64,000 nucleotides of DNA from Reticulitermes speratus (Eukaryota; Arthropoda; Insecta; Blattodea; Rhinotermitidae): assembly GCA_021186555.1 (NCBI GenBank), contig JAJKFL010000006.1:7832215-7896214 (forward strand). Reading direction: 5' to 3'. Below the pieces are notes generated by a model. The model did no database searches and was not told where the DNA came from. It worked only from the letters and a program-made list of their open reading frames with translations. Positions 55,347 through 64,000 of this stretch are shown in pieces (the first letter of the stretch is position 1; each line of letters begins with the position of its first letter). The translations under genes were made by a program, and so were the position numbers.

Positions 55347-55775
55347 GTAGGCGAGTCTGCATATCAGATTCTTTATCAAGCGAATATAAAAATTAAAAAA
55401 TCACCACATAATTTAAACGTAAATTTCCGCACAAATATGCAGAGGAATCCAAAAAAAAAAAAAAACAATTCCGGAACACGACATCCGGAGCAGCTACTAT
55501 AGGCTTCAAACTCGACTGAGCTGCTAGCTGCAATATCTAATATCTTCCCCCCTCGCCCTCTCCGATAAATTCACGTAAGCCTTCAAAAATTTCCACGTCA
55601 TTCAATGTTATGTAACAAATGTAGTTGTAACACCGTCGTTATATAAGCTACGGATCAGCCGATCACATATTATGTTTCGTCAACATATGGTGGTCGAACA
55701 CAGGAGGTACTGAGGAAAACATTTGGGCCTAAGAGGGAGAAAGGAACACGTCGCTGAGGAATGCGTGATGAGGCA
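55347..55775. other. No feature recognised
   Basis: No supported gene or repeat; a 14-base A run near 55452. Confidence 0.4.
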
Positions 55776-56034
55776 TTTTCCAATGGCTCGACAGCCCCTT
55801 GGGGGCCTAGGCCGCTTCATTTTTCGAGGTTTCACGATCACACACTTTAGACACACCACACTCGGTAGGACTCCTCTGGACGAGTGACCAGCCCGTCGCA
55901 CAGACCTCTACCTGACAACACACAACACTCACAACAGACAGACATCCATGCCCTAGGCGGGATTCGAACCCACAATCCCAGTAAGCGAGCGGCCGCAGAC
56001 CCACGCCTTAGACCGCACGGCCACTGGGATCGGC
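55776..56034 (-). mobile_element. SINE-A (full length)
   Basis: Minus-strand head GATCCCAGTGGCCGTGCGGT, B box GGGTTCGAATCCCGCC, body and GGGGCTGTCGAGCCATTGG end. Target duplication not obvious. Confidence 0.9.
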
Positions 56035-56039
56035 ACTTC

Positions 56040-56405
56040 ATCATTAGTACTCCTCACCAAATATTAGTGATCAAATCAAGGAGGGTGAGATGCGTAGGGC
56101 ATGTAGCAGGCAGGAGGGGACAAGAAATATGCATACTGGGTTTTGGTAGGAAAATCTGAATGAAAGAGGCCTCTTGGAAGATCTGGGCGTAGATGGGACA
56201 ATAATATTAAAATGAATCTTAAGTAGGATGGAAGGGGGTGGAATGGATTCACTGGCTTAGGACAGGAACAAGTGGCGTGCTGCTGTGAAGACGGTAACGA
56301 AACTTTGGGTTACATAAACTACGGGGCATTCCTTGACTAGCTGAGGAATTATTACCTTTTCAAGAAGGACTCTTCCATGGAGTTATTCATGATTTACTGA
56401 ACAAC
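56040..56405 (+). pseudogene. LINE family 2, 3' fragment (copy f)
   Basis: Starts further 5' than the other copies: RRVRCVGHVAGR-like, then a GRKI-like and GRPRRRW-like region (degenerate), GGCTTAGGACAGGAACAAGT, and the UTR (GGGCATTCCTTGACTAGCTG). Frame broken. Confidence 0.6.
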
Positions 56406-56857
56406 GCTGTCATCAAAATCGAGTCTAATTTTAGAATGACTGGTGAATAATGGACCGTAAAGGATGTGGGAGGAAGCGGTTACGGGCTAATACGAGGTAC
56501 TATCCCAGCATTCAACTGGAAGGACTGGGAAAAACCACGACCTCAGACAGGATAGCCAGTGTCCGGGTACGGATTCGTTAGGCACCTCCAAAACATAAGT
56601 TTAGGAGCGTTGCTGCTAGAGCCAAATTCTTCGGCGAATTAATTTATGGATGTATGCAGAATGACTGACTAAACCCTCGATAATTTAGGCTTCGCTGGAA
56701 CACTTCTCTGCTGGCAACAAATTACTTGCTTTGGAAACCTGTGTGAGTAAAGCGGCTTTCCTGTGGATTACAAAGGTTCAATTTATGTATTCTCAAGAAC
56801 CATTATTTCTTATCATTACACCTTCTACACCAAGCCAGATTCAAAGCGAGGTTACGC
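56406..56857. other. No feature recognised
   Basis: No supported gene or repeat. Confidence 0.4.
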
Positions 56858-57040
56858 CAGGGGTGCATAAATCGCGACGAGCCAGGTCGCCCTGGCGACT
56901 AAATTTTGTACGGTGTCGCCTAATATTTGTGGGTCCTCAGTATGGAACTTGCTTCGTGTTTCCCTTCTGGCGCCTAGAATTTTGAGATGGCTCCTAGATT
57001 TTTGGAAAATCTGCAAACCTTCTGGGCTTCAGTATGTACA
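56858..57040 (+). mobile_element. Dispersed repeat R1 (copy 3)
   Basis: Begins CAGGGGTGCATAAATCGCG and follows copy 1 at 4235 for about 180 bp (GCCTAATATTTGTGGGTCCT, AGAATTTTGAGATGG). Confidence 0.6.
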
Positions 57041-57670
57041 GTACTGCAGGGAAGTGGCTCATTCGAGTTACAGGAGCGAGGAAAACTTCAGCGATTCAGC
57101 ACCATAATAAAAGATGCGTCACACACAACGAAAAAAAAAAAAGCATTTATTTCACTTCGCGATCCGTATAAAAAAAAAAGAAGTGGGCGAATTGTGCTTC
57201 AGTTCTCAGCACGTAAACTTGAAATATCAACTTCCTTAATCTTTGACTACGTGTCGGTCAGAGATGAAGCCCCAAATGTAAAAACCGTAGCTATGACGTG
57301 CTGTCCTGTCAGGGCTAAAACAGAAGATGGTGGAATGAAGACTAGCTGGGAAAAACCGAAAACCCCCAGAGAGAAATCTACACTAGTGCCACCTGCTCCA
57401 CCATAAATCTCTCAGTCAGTCACCAAGGGTCAAACCCAAGGTCCCCGTCATCAGACCATATAGAGGGTTCATAGTCTTAAAAGTATAAATTTTGCGATTT
57501 TTATAACGCACTGGCCTTAATTTTCATTTGTTCATGTAGCATGAGGTGAAATATTCTTAAAAAGACATAGCCCAGAATATGTTAATGTTAAGGCTCGAGA
57601 TGCTCATGTCGGTGTTCCTTTTGTTCGTGACGTGTGCACACACAGATCGTGAACACAGTTTATTTTATTC
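57041..57670. other. No gene recognised
   Basis: A plus-strand open frame (56987-57406) has no recognisable domain. It crosses the R1 repeat end and A runs at 57131 and 57170, so I do not call it. Confidence 0.4.
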
Positions 57671-58155
57671 CAAAAACACCGTGCATCTTGTCACAGTCAC
57701 TATTTAAAAACACCAACTCGATGCAACTTTATTTAAAAAAAACTGTATAGTTCTTTAAAACATTATAATAAAAGCCGACATATGTTTCGGCTCCTCACTG
57801 AGCCATCCTCAGGGGTTTTTTGTCACTAAAACTGCTCTTATTAAAAAAAACAAGATGATACAGTACCATGCATCCGTACATTAACACCTACGGAAATACC
57901 AGCTTATCAGATTAACACAAGATACAAGGTGACTGTGCACATCAATAACAGTGAAGGTGGTAAACTGTGTTTGCAAAGTGAACCAATGAATAGACTTTTT
58001 TTAAATAAATGCAGTTTTAGTGACAAAAAACTCCTGAGGATGGCTCAGTGAGGAGCCGAAACATATGTCGGGTTTCATTATAATGTTTTAAAGAACTATA
58101 CAGTTTTTTTAAAATAAAGTAGCATCGAGTTGGTGTTTTTAAATAGTGATGGTTA
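57671..58155. mobile_element. Palindromic element h
   Basis: Cores lie at 58034-58061 (plus: CTGAGGATGGCTC, loop, GAGCCGAAAC) and 57785-57812 (minus). Outer boxes: GCATCGAGTTGGTG in both arms and GATGCACGGTG in the left arm (minus, about 57677-57687). The centre is about 200 bp. No clear flanking repeat. Confidence 0.85.
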
Positions 58156-58331
58156 TAACAGGTTTCGAAGAAGCTTATTACCTCTCTTTTCAGTGTAGAA
58201 TTCACTTTAAATGCTCGTTTAGATTCAGATTATAAACGACACATGTAAGGTGAATTTCTTGTTACTGTTACCATGGCACTCAATTGAAATTTTTCCGTTG
58301 TATGATCAAAATACATTTGAAAAACACGACG

Positions 58332-58362
58332 TTTCGGAGACATTCTTTCTCTCCATTCTCAG
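58332..58362 (-). mobile_element. Isolated hammerhead-like core
   Basis: The minus strand reads CTGAGAATGGAGAG, loop, CTCCGAAAC. No partner arm was found within 1 kb. Possibly a solo or truncated element. Confidence 0.45.
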
Positions 58363-58524
58363 GTGAAATGGGGAAAACAGATGAAGATTTGAAGATCAGG
58401 TTACTCTAATGGCTCTAATTTAGTGGGGTTCCTCCTTTTTTACGTGAGAAAGAGGACACGGACATTCTCTGAACCGTCGTGTTTAGTCAGACGATGGACA
58501 AAGTCCAACTGGAGCACCACAGTA

Positions 58525-58786
58525 TTTTTTCCCCCCTATGGCTCGACAGCCCCTTGGGGGCCTAGGCCGCCTCACTTTTCGAGGCATCACGATCACACTT
58601 TAGACACACCACACTCGGTAGGACTCCTCTGGACGAGTGATCAGCCCGTCGCACAGACCTCTACCTGACAACACACAACACTCACAAGAGACGGACATCC
58701 ATGCCCTAGGCGGGATTCGAACCCACGATCCCAGCAAATTAGCGGCAGTAGATCCACGCCTTAGACCGCGCGGCCACTGGGATCGG
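58525..58786 (-). mobile_element. SINE-A (full length)
   Basis: The minus-strand head GATCCCAGTGGCCGCGCGGT and B box GGGTTCGAATCCCGCC are complete. Flanked by CACCACAGTA at 58515-58524 and 58787-58796. Confidence 0.93.
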
Positions 58787-58798
58787 CACCACAGTAAT

Positions 58799-59100
58799 AA
58801 TTCAATTCAATTCAATTCAATGTATATTTATTAACGTGCAGACTTAACAGCACAAGTGCCAATTACAAAGCCAGCACAAAGCACAAATAAAATACAAAAC
58901 AGCACAAATACACAAGACAAAACACTCAAGAAACAAAACAAATATGCAGTAAAACAATATGAAAGAAGTAGTAGGGCAAAAATCCAATACCTGACAGAAC
59001 ATAGATGACTTAATTTTAAAATGTCGCAGTGACCTAAGTACAGCGTCAAGTTCAACATTTACATTGATAACAAGTCATTAATCAAAACAGACCTACCGTT
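58799..59100 (-). mobile_element. LINE 3' end with (AATTG)n tail
   Basis: Minus strand: GCACGTTAATAAATATACAT then (TGAAT)n (plus ATTCAATTCAATTCAATTCA, 58799-58820). The open frame upstream ends FVIGTCAVKSAR, similar in position to the next fragment. The tail and AATAAA position indicate a LINE 3' terminus; the clade is unknown. Confidence 0.5.
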
Positions 59101-59115
59101 GAATATACAAGTATC

Positions 59116-59121
59116 GTACTG

Positions 59122-59155
<34 letters not shown>

Positions 59156-59290
59156 TAGTTCAATTCCTGTTTATTAACGTGCCGAGTCAATAGCCAAGTG
59201 GCCAATAACATAACAACACAACATGCAAACATAAATGACAAAGGACATAGACACAGGAAATACAAAAAACAGAAAAACAAACAAAATAGT
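59116..59290 (-). mobile_element. Related LINE 3' end with (ATT)n tail
   Basis: Minus strand: GCACGTTAATAAACAGGAAT TGAACTATTG then (TTATTA)n (plus AAT repeat 59121-59150). Upstream LLATWLLTRHVNKQELN is a LINE C-terminal-like peptide. It shares the GTTAATAAA end with the preceding fragment but has a different tail. Confidence 0.55.
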
Positions 59291-59563
59291 CACATTATAC
59301 GAACCAACGAAGCTATTATATAAAACAAAATAGTACTTAAATAATTCATTACGACAACTTATGACTCAAAACTTAAAATAGTATCAATCTGATCGTGATA
59401 CTTTGCCTGCTGAAGATGTAACAATCAGTACAAAATACATCTGCCGCAATGGTACACCTGGCGGATGGACAGTTTATGAAACATGCATTGGAACTGGAAG
59501 ACCAAAAAGGTCCATGAAAGATGGACAGGATTTAGAACCCCCCCAAAAAATCCATAAAGTTAC

Positions 59564-59598
<35 letters not shown>

Positions 59599-60439
59599 CA
59601 ATGATGAAAACGAAATCGTCACTGACTTACAAAACGATGCAACAAGCCAAGATGTGTAAATGGACAAATACCGAGACAGCAAGCATTCTGGCTCATTTCA
59701 AACCCGTCGTACTGAATCTTGACCCGCAGAAGTTCGCGTGACCAGTTGCCAGCCTTCCCCCCCCCCCCCCCCCCCCTCCAAACAATTCCAGCATATCACA
59801 TCACGCAAACCACACAGCGTTGTTCTACGTACACTGCAAACGCTTTTTTTCCCAATCATATGTGGTGTATTACGCAAATCATATGTAGTCTTGCCTCTCA
59901 ATTGCAGTTGTTGAAACAGGATAATTTGTCAAGTTCCATTAAGCCAACTTTCAACTAGGTAATCGGAACTATAGTTAGAGCAATCAATATTGAACCCCAG
60001 GCGAAAATAAATTTTTCCAAAGAAACTCCACACGAGCCGACATCAGCGCGCGAGAGCACAGTGAAGGAGGAAGGGAATGGAGGGAGAAGGACGCAGCTAT
60101 AAAGCTAAGCTTTACTATTCCTTAAGTGTTGTGACGTGCCCTTCGAGCAGGAAAGAGGTGTGTGGACCAGATCTTCTGCCTGCACTATAGCACACAGTTC
60201 GGAAAAGAGCCACATACAATTACAACTGAGTAATCAGCGACTACGTATGATAGAATACTTTTATCTAACATAACAAGAGTGTTGCAGAATATTCAGGTCT
60301 TATGGGGTGGTTCCGCGTGCACTGATGGACCCTGAGGCTGAAGACAAATAGAACCTCAGAAACGGCGTAAAAGAATTTCGAGTACATGGGGTGGCTTCAT
60401 AGAAGGCTGTGGAAATAATTTCTAAAGATTGAAGTATAA
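59291..60439. other. No gene recognised; (AAT)n and poly-C
   Basis: Contains (AAT)n at about 59563-59600 and 20 C at 59757-59776. No gene or repeat otherwise. Confidence 0.45.
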
Positions 60440-60775
60440 AATGTTAATGTCAAATGAACCAGAAGACGTATCACAATCAACACAACTTATTTATTCTACG
60501 AGGAGGTGGCTACATGTTTCGACTTAATTACAAAGCCATCATCAGGCCAAACTCAAGAATTATAAGGAAATACTGACCAACAGCAACGTATTTGGAATGT
60601 ATCTAAATGTGGGATCACATGCTTTATAGAAGCGTTTTTATTGGTCGCTATTTCCTTGCAATTCTTGACTTGGCTTAATGATTGCTTTGTAGGAGTAACT
60701 GAGTCGAAACTTGTAGTCAAATACGTAGGTTTTGTTGACTCTTATACGCCTTGTGATTTCTTACGTTTACACTCA
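60440..60775. mobile_element. Palindromic element i, degenerate right arm
   Basis: Minus-strand core at 60517-60545 (CTGATGATGGCTTT...AAGTCGAAAC). The right arm keeps GAGTCGAAACTTGTAGTCAA and the outer GTTGACTCTTATACGCCTTG, an inverse of the left end. Confidence 0.7.
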
Positions 60776-60788
60776 ACGAAATAACTGA

Positions 60789-61790
60789 GACAAACATTTA
60801 GTGTTCTAATATCAATTGGTTGTACAGTCCATAACACTAATTACGACAAACATTTAGTGTTCTAATATCAATTGGTTGTACAGTCCATAGCATTAATTAC
60901 GACAAAATTTAGTGTTCTAATACCAATTGGTTGTACAGTCCATAGCATTAATTACGACAAACATTTAGTGTTCTAATACCAATTGGTTGTACAGTCAACA
61001 GCATTAATTACGACAAACATTTAGTGTTCTAATATCAATTGGTTGTACAGTCAACAGCATTAATTACGACAAACATTTAGTGTTCTAATATCAATTGGTT
61101 GTACAGTCCATAGCATTAATTACGACAAACATTTAGTGTTCTAATATCAATTGGTTGTACAGTCCATAGCATTAATTACGACAAAACATTTAGTGTTCTA
61201 ATATCAATTGGTTGTACAGTCCATAGCATTAATTACGACAAACATTTAGTGTTCTAATATCAATTGGTTGTACAGTCCATAGCATAAATTACGACAAACA
61301 TTTAGTGTTCTAATATCAATTGGTTGTACAGTCAACAGCATTAATTAAGACAAACATTTAGTGTTCTAATATCAATTGGTTGTACAGTCAACAGCATTAA
61401 TTACGACAAACATTTAGTGTTCTAATATCAATTGGTTGTACAGTCAACAGCATTAATTACGACAAACATTTAGTGTTCTAATATCAATTGGTTGTACAGT
61501 CAACAGCATTAATTACGACAAACATTTAGTGTTCTAATATCAATTGGTTGTACAGTCAACAGCATTAATTATGACAAACATTTAGTGTTCTAATATCAAT
61601 TGGTTGTACAGTCAACAGCATTAATTACGACAAACAGTTAGTGTTCTAATATCAATTGGTTGTACAGTCAACAGCATTAATTACGACAAACATTTAGTGT
61701 TCTAATATCAATTGGTTGTACAGTCAACAGCATTAATTACGACAAACATTTAGTGTTCTAATATCCATTGGTTGTACAGTCAACAGCATT
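60789..61790 (+). repeat. 56-bp tandem array, about 18 copies
   Basis: Unit: GACAAACATTTAGTGTTCTA, ATATCAATTGGTTGTACAGT, then CAACAGCATTAATTAC. Two variants, CCATAGCATT and CAACAGCATT, are grouped: the first dominates the left half and the second the right half. Confidence 0.97.
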
Positions 61791-61823
61791 GTATGAATTT
61801 CCAACCTCACAACTAAAAAAAAG

Positions 61824-62050
61824 TTTAGGCGCGTTCGCATTGTCGCAAAAAATAGCGCCTATTACCTTCGTCGTGTCCGGTCCATCTTTCGGCTCCCACT
61901 TGACGCAGTTTTCCCTACAAATTTGATATCGGGGACTTTTATGAAGTATCTGTCGTGCAAAATCCGAATTCAGTTCAAATCAGACAAAAATATCAGGCAC
62001 TTTACATAAACGCTAGACGAATTCCACGCTGCGCTCAGTGTTTCTTATGC
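61824..62050 (+). mobile_element. AGGCGCGTTCGC DNA element (copy 4), truncated
   Basis: Starts TTTAGGCGCGTTCGC and follows copy 1 through CGGCTCCCACTTGACGCAG and ATCAGGCACTTTACAT, then diverges. Confidence 0.55.
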
Positions 62051-62628
62051 AGCGCTCCTAATGTCAACATTTCAGAATTCGCCCTAAATGCAGTAATTGC
62101 TCAACTTATTTCCCATGCTGCTTACTCGAACAGTCCACCTGACATCCTTTACCTTCTTCACTTCCCGTCGCTCTGCCTCGTCTCCAACGCATCTTTACCA
62201 CAACGGCAACTGCCGGAAACCGTCAGAGCAGCACAGCGGTCTGTTTCGCTGTAATACATCTGGTCTCTCACTGGGGCCAGAATTTCTAACTTTCTCTTCC
62301 TCTTTAGTTTTCAAATCTACATAACTGGCACGGAAGGTATACAGTTTCATTCCGATAATACGTCAGATTGAAGGCAGTTACATTACAAATAATTTTAATT
62401 CATTTGGGTAGATGTAGAAATTTACCAAACGCATTACGAGGTATTCGCTATTGTACCTACATAATATCACAGATCTACGTATTCATGTGTTGGAAATACA
62501 AACCAGTCGTTGTACAAAGGCAAATGTTAGTTTCCTCTACTTCGTTAAATCTTTGACGAATCAAAAATACATCTTTATTTGGTACAACACGCCATTAAAC
62601 ATAGTTGAAAATTGTTTCATATTCATAT
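62051..62628. other. No feature recognised
   Basis: Open plus-strand frames (61955-62324) show no recognisable domain. Confidence 0.4.
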
Positions 62629-62636
62629 AATTAACT

Positions 62637-62900
62637 GCCGATCCCAGTGGCCGTGCGGTCTAAGGCTTGGGTCTTCGGCCGCTCGCTTACTAGGATCGTG
62701 GGTTCGAATCCCACTGGTGGCATGGATGTCTGTCTCTTGTGAGTGTTGTGTGATGTCAGGTAGAGGTCTCTGCGACGGGCTGGTCCCTCGTCCAGAGGAG
62801 TCCTACCGAGTGTGGTGTGTCTGATGTGTGTGATCGTGAAACCTCGACGAAACGAGGAGGCCTAGGCACATATAGGGCTGTCGAGCCATAGGGGGGAAAA
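62637..62900 (+). mobile_element. SINE-A (full length)
   Basis: Head GATCCCAGTGGCCGTGCGGT, B box GGGTTCGAATCCCACT, body and GGGCTGTCGAGCCATAGGGG with an A tail. Flanked by AATTAACT at 62629-62636 and 62901-62908. Confidence 0.93.
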
Positions 62901-62914
62901 AATTAACTAACTAA

Positions 62915-63090
62915 CTCCATGGAGCAGAGTCCTTCTTGAGAAGCTAACAGGTCCTCAGCTAGTCAAGAATTTCCCCGCATTTTATAGAACCCGAAGGTTC
63001 ATTACCGCATTCACAATAGCCCGCCACCTGTCCCTATCCTGAGTCAGATAAATCCAGTCCATGCCTCACAATCCCATTTCTTGAAGATTT
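62915..63090 (-). pseudogene. LINE family 2, 3' fragment (copy g)
   Basis: Minus strand: GATTTATCTGACTCAGGATA, GGGACAGGTGGCGGGCTATT, GTGAATGCGGTAATGAACC, then the UTR with CTAGCTGAGGACCTGTTAGC and GGACTCTGCTCCATGG. Encodes the LAQDRDKWRxxVNAVM-type tail with changes. Confidence 0.7.
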
Positions 63091-63947
63091 CATATTCATA
63101 TAAATTACATAATCTTGCCCAATCAACAAAAACTAAATACCATAAAAAAAACTTCCAAGCCTTTCATATCGAATGTTAATAGAAACCTGTTCGGAAGTTT
63201 CTAAGTTTAAATATGCCGGCCACGATCTCATTTACAGAAGTGCGCTTTATGGTAAGAAACGCACAAAAACCGATAAAAGATTTTAAAACAAGTCTGGGAT
63301 TTGCTGTTGTTTTTACAAGCCGCTGAGAAACGAATCATTTTTTTAGTGTGTATCCAAAATGAGAGCGTGAAGCTCACATTACGTGCTGAACACGAGGAGA
63401 GATGTGGTGCCTCGACAACAGGCACGCACGTCTCTTACAGCAACAGCCTTAACACGGTCGAGTGTCATTCGCCGTACAGCCCGCGATGCACCACATGGTA
63501 ACCATCTGCGACTGGCATATGAAGGGCTCTCAGTATATCAGACGTCGAGTACAGACCCTGAACGGATCCGACCGGGTGAACGAAATGAAATATTCTGCGA
63601 TACGGAACAACACGCCGTGCTGAAAAGTGTTTATCACTGGTAGAGCTGTACAAGAAACTTAACAGCATTTCACGGTGAGACGTACAGCGGAAATCAACCG
63701 CACACAAAGGCAAGGAACATAGTGGTCAAGTTGGCAGCAGTGTTACTACTACGTATTCCGTAAGTCCCGGATTTAGATCTCTACCCAGAAACTGGGTATC
63801 ATAAGTGAAATTTTTCGTAGCTTTGCTCATTAATTTCAGGTAAACGCCGGGATACTACATTTAATGTGAGGTGTAGAACCCGCGGGTCACATGCAGCCTG
63901 CCAGGTTGTGTTTCGTGGCCCACAGCCACATTTGTAAATTATATATA
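63091..63947. other. No feature recognised
   Basis: Short open frames on both strands near 63300-63710 lack recognisable domains. Confidence 0.4.
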
Positions 63948-64000
63948 TACAGGGTGTATCTAAAATGCTTGTACAAACTTCATGAGTGAGTTCCCCACAC
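63948..64000 (+). mobile_element. TACAGGGTG mariner-like end, cut by the window edge
   Basis: ATATATATACAGGGTGTATC, then TAAAATGCTTGTACAAACTT, is a typical MITE or mariner start. The rest lies outside the window. Confidence 0.45.

Noticed and set aside
56987..57406. Protein-coding frame of 139 codons
   Set aside because: It begins inside the dispersed repeat R1 and runs over two A homopolymers read as lysines. No domain.
1..64000. Bacterial or viral insert
   Set aside because: No stretch has prokaryotic gene packing or recognisable viral genes. All large open frames are repeat-derived.

Overview
The window looks like non-coding DNA from a large, repeat-rich insect genome. There is no bacterial-style gene density, and most open frames are short or lie inside repeats. 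Several LINE families, at least five tRNA-headed SINE families, hAT-, mariner- and pogo-type MITEs, and nine long tandem arrays fill about half of it. The recurring RTE-type LINE tail (RT C-terminus, ATTC-rich 3' tail) matches my memory of peptides that are ubiquitous in cockroach (Periplaneta americana) gene predictions. A blattodean source is therefore likely, but it is inferred from memory and not proven.

The only host gene I can support is on the minus strand. It has two exons, at 41984-41876 and 35604-35567, each with good splice signals. Joined across a phase-1 intron of 6,271 bp they encode most of a C1-type zinc finger (H-X12-C-X2-C-X10-C-X2-C-X4-H-X2-C), most like the C1 domain of tensins. 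Much of the window is probably intron of this gene; upstream exons would lie to the right and downstream exons to the left. The 6.3-kb intron has a tandem array near each end: a 41-bp array starting about 8 bases from the 5' splice site, and a 68-bp array ending roughly 220 bases from the 3' splice site.

Layout: 1-6.8 kb holds LINE, mariner-like and hairpin-element remnants. 7.0-9.0 kb is a hairpin element swollen by about 45 copies of a 41-bp unit. 9.7-13.2 kb has an RTE fragment, two SINEs and a 15-copy 114-bp array. 14.0-15.1 kb is a 33-bp array. 16-22.8 kb has SINEs, a palindromic element, a hAT MITE and an 81-bp array. 23-35 kb holds many palindromic elements and dispersed copies of the 114-bp family. 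35.5-42 kb is the C1-gene intron with its exons. 42-52 kb has MITEs, SINEs and a 109-bp array. 52.2-53.6 kb is a 94-bp array. 54-60 kb has SINEs and LINE tails. 60.8-61.8 kb is a 56-bp array, and 61.8-64 kb has DNA-element and SINE copies.

The most interesting pattern is a superfamily of palindromic elements of about 0.2-0.9 kb. Their arms differ in sequence but share three short blocks in fixed order: a hammerhead-ribozyme-like core (CTGANGA, stem, GAAAC), a GTGCATNNGTTGGT box and a GATGCACGGTG end box. At least four copies are flanked by 12-bp direct repeats, and a fifth by 12-13 bp. A second theme is that three of the tandem arrays visibly grew out of transposable-element ends or cores.
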